A stretch of DNA of 64,000 nucleotides from Bombardia bombarda (lineage: Eukaryota; Ascomycota; Sordariomycetes; Sordariales; Lasiosphaeriaceae), in the NCBI GenBank assembly GCA_030512295.1, contig JAULSR010000009.1, positions 744,001 through 808,000 on the forward strand, read 5' to 3'. The number at the start of each line of letters is the position of its first letter. Within the stretch, counting starts at the first letter, position 1. Under the pieces are notes generated by a model that worked only from the letters and a program-made list of their open reading frames with translations, did not search any database and was not told the DNA's origin. The translations under genes and the position numbers were made by a program. Shown here in pieces: positions 31,506 to 40,992 of the stretch.

Positions 31506-32339
31506 TTAACTTTCCTCTTCCGACTCATTTGACCAATCAGTTACGTCAGGCATCTCCTTTAAAAAAGCCTGACAGCATATATAATAACCACATCTACTAT
31601 AGTATGGGTTGTCTAATGTGGGGAACCGAATGCCAAAACTCGGAAAAAGGTAAAACTCAACAAAAAGGGGCTCGCCAGGTGCTGTCGTCAAGCTCATGGT
31701 CATCTCAATAATTGTAGACTTTCCGGTATTGATATCGCGAATTTTGAGAAATCGATGATTGGTGGGGAAGGTGCCCTTCGTTAAAGAGAAGGCGAATCGT
31801 GGGGTGGTCTTGATTGGAATGTCGGGCCCGGCGTCTTCAGTCACCTGAGTGAAGTAGAGACGAAATTGCCGTCCAATGTCGTCCGTCGTATCAAAGGCAA
31901 GAGATATTATACAGTGCCGTGCCACGGAAAGATTTTGTATAGAATTGCTTGTGCGCAAGGCTTTGTGCCAATCGAAGGTGTTTCCATCCACGTCTTTTGG
32001 TTGTACCACTGTACTCCCCCCACCAGTACGGGTTGCCTGGCGAATCAGTGCAAAACTCCCAGTTTCGGGGTTCATGAACACGCGAAAAGAGCCTGGATCG
32101 AGTCCCATATCGTCTTCCCACTTGCTTTCTCCACCCGTAGAGGTCGTGTATGGATCCAAGGCAAGTCGGTTGTAAAGGCCGCCATAGGTGTTCGAATGAT
32201 AAGGTGTAAATCCCGATGTCGTGGTATTACCGTGGCGTGGTGCTGGACTGGCGACAGAGGTGCAGTAAGGTTCTGAAGCACTTCTGTGGAACCGGTTGCC
32301 ATCGTTTTCCGCATTGTTCGGCCCGGATCGTGATGCCAT
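31506..32339 (-). CDS. Hypothetical protein, 277 aa, third member of the tandem group
   Basis: ATG at 32339 in good context (GCCATGGCA when read on the complementary strand edge). The N-terminal ~90 residues are Ser/Thr/Asn-rich and probably disordered. The rest is globular: HCIISLAFDTTDDIG ... TTPRFAFSLTKGTF ... APGEPLFVEFYLFPSFGI ... YYSRCGYYICCQAF, and it ends with an acidic NESEEES. The blocks 'PRFAFSLTKG', 'PGEPLFVEF' and 'PSFGI' take the same order and spacing as 'PRFVSIIDKT', 'WGELRFTS' and 'PGGVL' in the 256-aa neighbour and 'AQFVGVLDKT', 'NGEVVVVHL' and 'PPGVF' in the 892-aa protein. Function unknown. Confidence 0.65.
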   Translation of the reverse strand: MASRSGPNNAENDGNRFHRSASEPYCTSVASPAPRHGNTTTSGFTPYHSNTYGGLYNRLALDPYTTSTGGESKWEDDMGLDPGSFRVFMNPETGSFALIRQATRTGGGSTVVQPKDVDGNTFDWHKALRTSNSIQNLSVARHCIISLAFDTTDDIGRQFRLYFTQVTEDAGPDIPIKTTPRFAFSLTKGTFPTNHRFLKIRDINTGKSTIIEMTMSLTTAPGEPLFVEFYLFPSFGIRFPTLDNPYYSRCGYYICCQAFLKEMPDVTDWSNESEEES

Positions 32340-32888
32340 GGTAGGTTATGGACCAAAAGGGCCCGTACTGATCAGAGTTTGGGTGACTTTGGTAGAAGAC
32401 CGAGATATTTGGTAAGGAAGTTTATCAAATATATATATCCACATATTCCCAAGCTGGCTTCTATTGGGCCAATGATAAGGATTGTGGTGTAACGCCTCTG
32501 TTTGCCTTGAACGAACACTGGCCTTAACAGGCAGCGTCTCGACGCGATCTGGTTGTTTATTTTTCACACGAAAGACGTGGCCTTCATGCTGCCCAATGCG
32601 AAGGCTGTTGTCACACTCGCATTACGAATGGTGAAAATAATCTACAGGTTCGTAGTGTCTCGGATGCATTGGTATGGTGATGATGCAGCATGCAGACTAC
32701 GAAAACATGGCCCCGAGTGCATTGACTGAAACCGGCTTATTCTTACCCACCCCAGGTAAACAATCAAGTGATAAAATAACATCGTGGTCACTACGGAGCG
32801 TCATGGAGCAGATTTAAAAAAAAAAAAAAAACATCTCAAGGGTTAACCTTCGAGACTCGTAAACAAGCAGCAGTCACTTGTTCCACAT

Positions 32889-32960
32889 GGTCTTATAGTG
32901 TAGCGGTCATCACATCGGAATCTGATTCCGGTAACCCCGGTTTGATTCCGAGTAGGACGT
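32889..32960 (+). tRNA. tRNA-Gln (CTG), probably a decayed copy
   Basis: Folds as a tRNA: acceptor strand GGTCTTA, D-arm GTGTAGCGGTCATCAC, anticodon arm TCGGA-ATCTGAT-TCCGG with anticodon CTG at 32922-32924, T-arm CCCGG-TTTGATT-CCGAG, 3' strand TAGGACG. Three departures from a working tRNA are visible: G1 faces G72, the T-loop reads TTTGA where TTCGA is nearly invariant (C56 to T), and the T-stem has a C-A mismatch (G to A). Two of the three are RIP-type transitions. A short GTT repeat and about 46 T follow, so Pol III termination would be efficient. No intron. Confidence 0.65.
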
Positions 32961-32970
32961 TGTTGTTGTT

Positions 32971-32971
<1 letters not shown>

Positions 32972-33017
<46 letters not shown>
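32972..33017 (+). repeat. Homopolymer T run, about 46 bases
   Basis: Uninterrupted T run directly downstream of the tRNA-like sequence, preceded by a short GTT repeat. Confidence 0.95.
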
Positions 33018-33018
<1 letters not shown>

Positions 33019-33586
33019 TGTTGCTCTTCCTCACACCACCAATAGGAACAATCTCCTCCAAAACAACAATCCCTTACAGAACAGGGAGTTTGTTGATTGC
33101 CTTTTGAACTATTTACTGCATTTGGTGAGATGGAGAAACGGTGGTATCGGAACCAGGAGTAATACGAGTCTCCATGTTTACATCACTTGGACATTCTGAA
33201 TGTGCCGAGCCGCCCCCGCAAATGGGTTGATAGTACATTAATCTACTCGCAGTTATCATGTGCCGCACTCTGCTGTTCTGACGAGCTCGATTCGAGCCGG
33301 CAGAATGGACCAACCAGCCTGACTGGCGATCCTTGTCTATTTAAACGAAGAAGCAACGCTCATTGGGCATCACATTCAAACAAAACAGTGCCCCTCGCCC
33401 CCCTTTCAATGCTTCGGTTACAAGTGCCGAGAAGGTGGGTCACGGCTGACCTTAACTTGTAAGCCATCGGGGAGAGGTTCAGACTGGCTTATAAACAAGC
33501 TGCTTTTTCCCATTACGGTCCTCTTCTGAATGCTCTTCCAATGCCAAGATCCCACCATCTATCTGTCTTTGAACAGAGGAATCAAG

Positions 33587-34798
33587 ATGCGCACATCTTG
33601 GAGTGCACTCCTGCTGCCCTCGGTCCTCGCTGGCGTGAGGGCGGATTGGACATCGCAGATCAAAGTGTAGGTTCCACCTTTGTGCACTTCCAGTCCAAGA
33701 CACCCTGTGACTGACAGCACTCCTCACCTCAACCAATATAGAGTTCGCAATGGTCTTTTCCCACTTGATCTGGTTGACCAGCTGGAGAATACCACCATGT
33801 CCAGCGTCGAGGCGTACATGATCAAAAAGGCTGCCGCAGGCAAGAACAACGGATGCACGCTGGAGAACGCAGCCGTGCGAAGGGAGTGGTGAGTGTCTGC
33901 ACACCTATCTATCTATCTATGTCGTTCCCGTCCAGAGCCTAGAGCCTCACCCACTCACACCATCCACAGGAGCGACCTCAGCATTGCGCAGCGAGAGGAA
34001 TACGTCGCAGCAGTGACGTGTCTCATGAAGCTTCCGGCCCAAGCACCCAAGGATCGATTTCCGGGAGCCAACAGCCGTTTTGACGACTTTGTGGCCTACC
34101 ACATGACGCACGCGGCAGAGCTGCACGACACCATCCATCTCTTCCCAGCGCACAAGCAGTTCCTCTACGTCTACGAGCAGGCGCTCCGCAACGAGTGCAA
34201 CTACACTGGCTACCAGCCGTACATGAACTACGACCGCTACTCGCAGGACCCCATCCACTCGGCCATGTTCAACGGCAACTCGTCCAGCATGGGCGGCAAC
34301 GGTGCGCCCGACCCAGCCTACAAGGGCATCCCGCAGAGTGGACGCACTCCCAACATCATCAAGACTGGTGGAGGCGGTGGTTGCGTCACTGAGGGACCAT
34401 TCAAGGAGTATGTGATGAACCTTTCCCTCCCCCCCCCCGAATCGTGTTTTCAGGGTTCTGATACGGGCGAGCAAGAGCTAATGCAGCGAAACAGCATGGT
34501 TGTCAGTCTCGGGCCCACGTCCATGTCCCCGATCAGGGGCCTCGCCATCCCAAAGAACCCCAAGGCGGACGGCACCGGGCCCAACCCGCGCTGCCTGCGC
34601 CGCGACATCAACCGCAATGCAGCCATGGGCGCCACCGCCGACCGCGCGTACCACTTGATCACGAACAACAAGGACATCAACGGCTTCTACAATGAGCTCC
34701 TGGGCAACCCGGCACCCAAAAACGACCCATACCCGTGGGGGGTGAGTGTTTTATTTTTTTTTATTTTTTTTTATTATTATTTTTTTTTTTTTTTTTAA

Positions 34799-34829
<31 letters not shown>

Positions 34830-35414
34830 TTAATTTTTTTTTTTTTTTTTTTTTTTAATTTTTTTTTTTTTTAATTTTTTTTTAATTTTTTTAATTTTTT
34901 TATTTTTTTTTTTCATTTTATTTTATTTTATTTTTTTATTTTATTTTTTTTAAATTTTTTTTTTTCGGTGTCTTTGGTTGAACAAGTTGTTGTCTCTTTG
35001 TGCACATGTCATTGTTTTCCTACCACGTCTTGCTCAAACAACAACCGCAAAACCAACTGACACAGTCACTCTCAGATCCACACAGCAGGCCATTACATCC
35101 ACGCCGTCGACCCTGGCGCTGACCCGGCCACCTCGCCCGGCGACCCCGTCTTCTACTTCCACCACGGCGCCCTCGATCGCCTGTGGTGGATCTGGCAGAT
35201 GCAGGATCCCGAGAACCGCCTCAACGCTGTGCCGGATTTCAGCGGCGGCATGCCGGGGATGCCTGGCCACGGAGGCATGCGCAAGATGCGTCGCGCCGAG
35301 GACCCCAAGACGGCAGACATCGACCTGTTGTGGCTGGCCCCGCCCATCAAGTTGATGGAGGCGCATGACCAGCTGGGCGGAAACAAGGGGGCCTTCTGTT
35401 ATGTTTATGTTTGA
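33587..35414 (+). CDS. Tyrosinase (type-3 copper monooxygenase), secreted, 416 aa, five exons
   Basis: Model: join(33587-33666, 33742-33888, 33970-34407, 34495-34741, 35076-35414). Every junction restores the tyrosinase pattern. Residues 1-19 (MRTSWSALLLPSVLAGVRA) form a signal peptide. The CuA region is YHMTHAAELHDTIHLFPAH followed by FLYVYEQALR; the CuB region is IHTAGHY followed by PGDPVFYFHHGALDRLWW, so the copper-binding histidines appear complete. The arginine usually next to the third CuA histidine is Lys-Gln here. A GMPGMPGHGGM stretch sits near the C-terminus. The product should oxidise phenols to quinones with O2 outside the cell. It is of the short form without the long C-terminal pro-domain. 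The fourth intron (334 nt) is mostly T. It converges with the next gene. Confidence 0.92.
34742..35075 (+). repeat. T-rich low-complexity intron of the tyrosinase gene
   Basis: GTGAGT donor and CTCAG acceptor. From 34750 to about 34965 the coding strand is T runs broken by AA or A. At 334 nt it is about four times the length of the other introns. Confidence 0.85.
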
Positions 35415-35645
35415 GATGTGTTAAGGATGTGTGTGTGATGTTAGCATCGAGAGAGTTTTGCTCACTTTAAGTGTGCTGATGTCTTGCACTATGTAGTCAG
35501 TCACGGGGTGTCATTTTTCAGGAACGTGTCAAGGATTGTTGATTTCAAAAAGTTTCATTAACAAGTAGAGAGAGAAGTGCCAACAGATACAAAGTTAAGG
35601 TGGTGGTTGTCAGGAAACAAGACACCCACCCCCAGTTGAGAAGAT

Positions 35646-36467
35646 TCAAATGAACCTACCAGGAACGCCCCCAGCATCAGCATGCCGAACAGGTGCCTCC
35701 TCGTCGCTCTCGGCGAATCCAATAAGGGCCTTCGCTCGAACTCGGTCCTGCGTCCACATAAGCTTCTGCATGCAGTGCACCTCCCTCCAGAGCTTGCCAA
35801 TTCTCTCGCCCCTCTCCTGCCTCCTCTCCTCGGACTCAGGCCACCCAGAGTTGAGCAACCTTATCTCTGCCTCTACCTTGACAAACTCGGCGTAGAAGAC
35901 GGTGCACCTCTCGGCGAATTCGCGCCGGGTCTTTGCCCAGTTGCGCACCTCACAGTACAGGTTCGGCTGCGTGTCAGGCTCGTCGGGGTCAAGCTTCATG
36001 GTAACCCAGCCGTCCAGATACGGGACTGGGTTGCCATGGTTCCATCCTTCGGCCATCTGGCGCGTGTCCACTGGGGACCTCAGGCTCTCGCGGCTGGGCC
36101 TGAGAAGGGCCCTGCTGCTGAAAACATACTCGTGGAACTCCCGAAAGTGCCTGCACTTTTGAATGTCTTCAGTAGCCTCGTCCTTGCCCCAGGGAAAGTG
36201 TCCTGCGCAGTCGCACGGCAGGTCGATGGTCTGCAGTTCACAGCATCCGTTCCAGGGGCAGTTGCCACGAAAGATGAGGCAATCGTGGCGGCAGTTGGTG
36301 GGATCTGCGTACGGGTTAACGACGCGGGTGACCATGCGGCCTTGGAAGGTTTGCCGGGCGACGGCGGCAAAGGGCCGCACGTCGCAGAGCATGCGATGGA
36401 CATGTTGGCGGATGCACATCTTGAAGCTTAGTGAGAAGATGGGTTGAGGTCTTGTTTTTTTCTGCAT
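35646..36467 (-). CDS. Hypothetical cysteine-rich protein, 273 aa
   Basis: First ATG of the frame is at 36467; a second ATG at 36419 (MCIRQHVHRM) is also plausible. Residues ~15-110 hold a cluster of Cys and His (NCRHDCLIFRGNCPWNGCC, LPCDCAGHFPW, KCRHFREFHEYV) that could bind zinc. The C-terminal half is rich in Glu, Arg and Trp and likely helical (FYAEFVKVEAEIRLL, EERRQERGERIGKLWREV). No signal peptide or membrane helix. I know similar Cys/His-rich leaders in uncharacterised fungal proteins but cannot name a domain. Its stop lies 231 bp from the convergent tyrosinase stop. Confidence 0.65.
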   Translation of the reverse strand: MQKKTRPQPIFSLSFKMCIRQHVHRMLCDVRPFAAVARQTFQGRMVTRVVNPYADPTNCRHDCLIFRGNCPWNGCCELQTIDLPCDCAGHFPWGKDEATEDIQKCRHFREFHEYVFSSRALLRPSRESLRSPVDTRQMAEGWNHGNPVPYLDGWVTMKLDPDEPDTQPNLYCEVRNWAKTRREFAERCTVFYAEFVKVEAEIRLLNSGWPESEERRQERGERIGKLWREVHCMQKLMWTQDRVRAKALIGFAESDEEAPVRHADAGGVPGRFI

Positions 36468-36480
36468 CTTATTTTCCACG

Positions 36481-36528
36481 TTTTAATACTCTCCAGTTTT
36501 AATACTCTCCAGTTTTAATACTCTCCTG
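36481..36528 (+). repeat. 16-bp tandem repeat, three copies
   Basis: TTTTAATACTCTCCAG repeated three times just upstream of the cysteine-rich gene (on its promoter side). Confidence 0.9.
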
Positions 36529-36664
36529 TTATCACATGCATCGGAAACTGGTTTCAGCTTCAGAGTTATTGAACACCTGCATTGTCCGTCGTCAGACACA
36601 CGGTGAGGCTTTGTTGTCAGTTGAGAGACACCATCTTTGTCCTTTGTGGAAACAGTTGGGAGCT

Positions 36665-36731
36665 GTTGGAACAAAGGCACTCGTACATGACAAAACTGTT
36701 GGAACAAGGGCACTCATACATGACAAAAACA
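36665..36731 (+). repeat. 33-bp direct repeat, two copies
   Basis: Two copies of GTTGGAACAAGGGCACTC... ending ATACATGACAAAA, differing by a few bases. Confidence 0.85.
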
Positions 36732-36854
36732 TTGTCTAAGACACATTTAGCGCTGTTCAGGTAACAACTAACTTTGTGTATAGCTTCTATACAGAGGTCG
36801 ATCATATGTGAGTTCTTGCCAGATGACTAAAAATGCGACTGAGGAACACGGCGG

Positions 36855-37524
36855 CAGCGCTCCAAGTAAGCCAAGTAAGTCAAATCTGGCCCGCATACTT
36901 GAATTGATTTGAAGGCCAGCCCAATTACTTGCAAGTTTGGCCCACTTACTTGAATTACTTGACTTACTTGAATTTTTTTTCTCTCCACTTTTAACCCATA
37001 AAAAAGCTCGGGCCCCGTGCGTGCGTTTTTTGGAAGTCAAAATTTTACTCGTTATTTGAGCGATTTGAGCCTGACTGAGCTCAAGGGAACTGTAGCCAAA
37101 ATACCCGATTCGGGAGTTAACAATTTGGTGATGCAGCCAGGCGCCTGTATGCCTAGTTGCCCTCAAACCACTTTATTCCTATGCCAACTCTGTAGGACAA
37201 CAGTGCGTGGATGGAGTCATCTTTGAGTTAATGCCTCTGTGCGGAAAGGTCAGGCATCACGAAGTAAATAAAACAGGTTTCAATGACAGGGTCTTGGTGT
37301 TGTGGCTAACTTGGCTGACTGGCGACAGGATTGCTGGGAAAATCGGGATTTTCGCTGCAAATTTGATCCAAAAGTGGGCATGGCTGTCTGGCTGGCGCTA
37401 GGAACCCGTTGGTTTTTTGGGCCAAATTTGGCCCCACATCTTGCAAATCAAGCAAGTAATCGACAGCGAATATTTGAATTGATTTGCTTGAATTGTGGGC
37501 CAACTTGGCTTACTTGGAGCGCTG
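36855..37524. mobile_element. Non-autonomous hAT-type DNA transposon (670 bp)
   Basis: Terminal inverted repeats are perfect over about 22 bp and begin CAGCGCTCCAAGTAAGCC on both ends (CAG...CTG, usual for hAT). Identical 8-bp target duplications CACGGCGG flank them at 36847-36854 and 37525-37532, the hAT signature length. Short words such as TTACTTGAATT are repeated behind the left end, as expected of subterminal transposase sites. There is no transposase frame, so it must depend on an autonomous relative. It shows no RIP. It lies 250 bp upstream of the DUF924 gene. Confidence 0.88.
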
Positions 37525-37698
37525 CACGGCGGCATCTTCGGATATGTATGTCAACTTTTTCCTTACCTTGGTACCCCGCATCCACCGTGGCATTGGAGCT
37601 GCCCACCCACACACAGTACGACCCAAGATCGGATATAAGCTTCATAAGCGTCGTCGACCGGGCACCCTCTTCTTCGCCTCATACCTCAACTTCAACCA

Positions 37699-37766
37699 CC
37701 AGACACCAGCAGACACCAGCAGACACCACCAGACACCACCAGACACCACCAGACACCACCAGACAC
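37699..37766 (+). repeat. 10-bp tandem repeat in the DUF924 5' leader
   Basis: Six to seven units of CAGACACCAC/CAGACACCAG end 8 bp before the start codon at 37774, so they are probably transcribed in the 5' UTR. Confidence 0.9.
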
Positions 37767-37773
37767 GGACATC

Positions 37774-38754
37774 ATGGGCGGCGGTCCCAATCCACCACCT
37801 GCTGCATCTCCGGCAGACAAGCTCCCCGGCCTGCTGACCCCCTCTCTCCTCGCCCTCATTGTCAGTCGTCGCCTACCCTACAGCCCGCCCACGGCTCCCA
37901 TCAACTTCGCCCACTTTGGCCGCGACATCTTCCTCACCGACTCCTTCGGCCCACTCATCAGATCGCACGTCTGGCCCGTTCTCATCGCCCTCAGCGAGAT
38001 TGGCCTCTCCCGCATGCCGGACCTCTCCTCCCCGCCATACCTCCCCCACCCCGCCGACCCATCCTACCCTGCGCAATGCCTCGGCCTCCAGCTGCTGCTC
38101 GACCACCTCCCGCGCTTGCTGTTCCGGGGCGTCGACCACCGATGGACGTACGACTACTTCAACATTTTATCAGAACGGCTGGCAAGCACCTGGCTTGCGC
38201 TGCCAGAGCACCAGAGACCAGACTCGTGGGCGCGGTGGCGTGATGGTGATGGCAATGGTGATGGCAATGGTGCCGGGCTGGACTACTGGATCGGGGTGAG
38301 GTTTTGGTTTGGCACGCCATTTGTGCACTCTGAGCGGCTGGCGAGCCAGGAGAGTGCAGCAGAGTACACCGAGGCGACGCGCAGGGTGGTAGAGGACATC
38401 TCGGGCTTGACAGACCCGTACAGGGAGAGGGAGAAGAGAGAGGCAATCCTGAGCGACGTGGTTGGGTTCCCACGAGAATACCGACGAGGTCCGCCACAGG
38501 GCGATGGTGTGACGCGAGAAAGCTGGACGTTTTGGATGGGCATGCTGATGGACATTCACAAGCCCATCATCGACAAGTTCGGGAGGTATCCGTATCTGAA
38601 TGCCATCTGTGGGAGGAAGGCGACGGAGGAGGAGAAGCGATGGGTTGAAGAGACGGATCACTTCGGCGAGGCGGCTGAGGACGTTGCCACCTGGATAAGG
38701 GATGATGTGAATGCGGGACGATGGAGCAGGCTGGGCACAGGGACAAAGGTCTGA
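37774..38754 (+). CDS. DUF924-family protein, 326 aa
   Basis: Single exon from ATG 37774 (ACATCATGGGC). Carries the marks of DUF924 (PF06041), a helical repeat (TPR-like) family: LGLQLLLDHLPRLLFRG (family form LLLDQFPRNxFRG), FWFGTPFVHSERLASQES (the HSE..QE block) and HKPIIDKFGRYPYLNAICGR (HRxIIxRFGRFPHRN). At 326 aa it is longer than bacterial members (about 180-200 aa). The extra length lies in the N-terminal region and a D/G/N-rich insert encoded by a GATGGTAATGGT repeat (38241-38275). Probably cytosolic; molecular function unknown. The hAT element and a decamer repeat lie just upstream. Confidence 0.85.
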   Translation: MGGGPNPPPAASPADKLPGLLTPSLLALIVSRRLPYSPPTAPINFAHFGRDIFLTDSFGPLIRSHVWPVLIALSEIGLSRMPDLSSPPYLPHPADPSYPAQCLGLQLLLDHLPRLLFRGVDHRWTYDYFNILSERLASTWLALPEHQRPDSWARWRDGDGNGDGNGAGLDYWIGVRFWFGTPFVHSERLASQESAAEYTEATRRVVEDISGLTDPYREREKREAILSDVVGFPREYRRGPPQGDGVTRESWTFWMGMLMDIHKPIIDKFGRYPYLNAICGRKATEEEKRWVEETDHFGEAAEDVATWIRDDVNAGRWSRLGTGTKV

Positions 38755-38801
38755 GAACAGGCACTTGGATATTCATCTGGAAACTACTGAACCAAGCCAG
38801 A

Positions 38802-38858
38802 TAAAACTGGAGATGTCTAAAACTGGAGATGTCTAAAACTGGAGATGTCTAAAACTGT
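38802..38858 (+). repeat. 17-bp tandem repeat, three copies
   Basis: AAACTGGAGATGTCTAA in three head-to-tail copies between the convergent DUF924 and Clr5 genes, reaching the stop codon of the latter (38849-38851). Confidence 0.9.
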
Positions 38859-40726
38859 TTGCACAAAGACGGGGAGGGGCCTGCTGCCTCATCACTCCCC
38901 GTCCAAGCAGATTCTCCCACCCCAGCCATCCCCACCCCAGCCATCCCCACCCCAGCCATCCCCATCCCCATCCCCATCCCCACCCCCATCCCCACCCCCA
39001 TCTCCATCTCCTCCCTCTCCAGCATCTCCACAATCTCACTCGGGATCTCGACCTCGCCCCTCCTCTTCCTGACCTCCTGCGCCTCAGCCAGCCGCCCCTT
39101 GCGCCTCAGCGCCTCTTCCATCCTCAGTGCAAACTGCGCCCAGTCGCCCTCAGCCGGTGCCCTCAGAAACTGTCTCCTGCACTCGGCAGCCCGGACATCA
39201 TCCCCCGTCACCTCCTGGGCGAACAGGGCGCCGAGCGCCCAGGCGCCCCTCAATATCTGCCGGTCCTCCGCGCTCTCCCACCGATCCGCCGCAACGTGTC
39301 TGTTCCCCGGTTTGCTGCTCAGCTTGCCCAGCAGCCCGTCAATCCGGCCATCGAAGCCCCGGCCAGGCATGCCGAACCGGAACTGCGTCAGCAGCGCGTC
39401 GAACTCGACGGCCAGCGCCACGGCGTCGTGCTCGCCCAGCGCGCCCACCGCATCTCTCGCCAGCGCGTCGTAGCCCGCAACCATCCGTTGCGCCAGTGGC
39501 GCATCAGCGGGTGCCTGTTGGACGAGCAGATAGGTGCGCGTCGTGTGCAGCACGCAGATGTTGTTCTCCCGCCCCGGCAGCAGCCCGGCCATGGTGTCGA
39601 CCCACAGCCGCCAGACCGTCTGGGTATATGCTCCAACCTGCGTCGCCAGGCCCTTGTCGTCGTCGGGCAGCATCTGCCCCAGAAGGGCCAAGGTGGAGGC
39701 AGCAATCACCGCCACCGGGTGTCCACTGCCGCCCGGCGCTCTGGCCGTCGCCAGACGCGCGAGATAGCGCAGGAACGTGAGCAGGATGTCTCTCCGTCCG
39801 CCGTGCATCAAGGCCAGCTGCGGCACCGAGACGCAGCAGTCCCAGATGGCCGCGATGTGGCCGTCGGCGAGGAGCGACTCGAGCTCGAGAAAGGCGCCCC
39901 GCAACAGACGGCCGCCGTGGGCGAAGTCGCCCAGCTCGAGCTGCTTGAGCGCCCCAATAAAGTGCGAGATCATGATGGGGTCGTAAGAGCCGCCCAGCTT
40001 GGCGAATGGCGTCGTTGTTGCCGTCTGCCAGCGCGGGTCGTGGTCTGCAAACCCGAGTATCAGGTGGCGGTGGGCTGTCATGGCGGTTGTAAGATGGAAC
40101 GACGAGGTGGGCTCGAGAAGGCGGGTGGGAAACTTGAGGAAGTGGGAGGTGCCCTTTTTGCGGCCAGGGAGGGCCGAGGTTGGTCGGGGATAGGGGCAGT
40201 GGTCGTGTTTCCTGGGGTTCTCACTCCCGGCTAACTGTTCACTTCTGCTGGATCTGGAGGAAGAGGTTGTCGAGTACTTGTGCCAGTTCCACCGAGAGAA
40301 CTGAGCTTTGTACATGCGGGGCCTGGGGGGGTTCAAGTTCATGATATGAGCGCCAGTGCATGTAGATAGATAGATCGTCGAAGAGGGCACTCACGTCGCG
40401 CGGAACTTGTGCAAGACTTGCATGAGTGCAATGACATCCTTGAGCCTCACGTTCTTGTTCATGTACAGATCCTTAATCGCGGGCTTGACTCTCTCCCAGT
40501 CTGCCGGTTTGGCGGGAACCAAAACCTCATCGCTGCATGGGTGGCCCGCTGCGGTCAGAGCGACCACCTTTTCTTCATTCAGACAACTCCGGTACGAAAT
40601 AAAGCATCCCGGAAAGTCCGCGTTGGCTTCAGTGGCGGTTTCCTCGCTTAGAATGTCCGTTGAGTAATGTTGATGCCATTGAATCGACACTGCGGAGGTG
40701 CAGTCGTGCATGGCTAACTGGGGCAT
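38849..40726 (-). CDS. Clr5-domain protein, 601 aa, two exons
   Basis: Model: complement(join(38849-40322, 40395-40726)), with a 72-nt intron (GTGAGT...CCCAG). The intron splits a Clr5 domain (PF14420) at residues ~75-130: PADWERVKPAIKDLYMNKNV, RLKDVIALMQVLHKFRAT | PRMYKAQFSRWNWHKY, matching the family's W...I..LY.....L..V...M...G..AT..MYK..F..W. Clr5 is a putative DNA-binding domain found at the N-terminus of many fungal proteins. Residues ~200-560 are mostly helical, as in other Clr5 proteins that may act as regulators. The C-terminus has a MGVGMG/MAGVG repeat encoded by a 6-bp array (38905-39010). I start at ATG 40726 because the frame upstream is a CT microsatellite without an ATG. Confidence 0.82.
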
Positions 40727-40736
40727 ACTGAAGTCT

Positions 40737-40738
<2 letters not shown>

Positions 40739-40792
<54 letters not shown>
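40739..40792 (-). repeat. CT dinucleotide microsatellite in the Clr5-gene leader
   Basis: About 26 CT units on the sense strand, ending 12 bp before the start codon at 40726. Confidence 0.95.
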
Positions 40793-40793
<1 letters not shown>

Positions 40794-40992
40794 CATGGAC
40801 TGTAGTTCGTGAACAAGGGTGACTCTGAGCGAGGAAAAGGGAAATTTATTACCAGACATACAGTAAAAGTTTCTTCATCCTACAATATCAGAGCCGTTAC
40901 ACGCTCGGGTAGGAGAACATGCGGCCTGCCTGCCTTCTCCCGCCAGCTCAAGGAAGCAGATACCCGAGACATCCACCCCCATTGTCTCTCCA

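Noticed and set aside
39127..40234. Long plus-strand frames opposite the Clr5 gene
   Set aside because: Antisense to a gene whose N-terminal Clr5 domain and splice junction are well supported; composition is Arg/Pro/Ser mirror-type.
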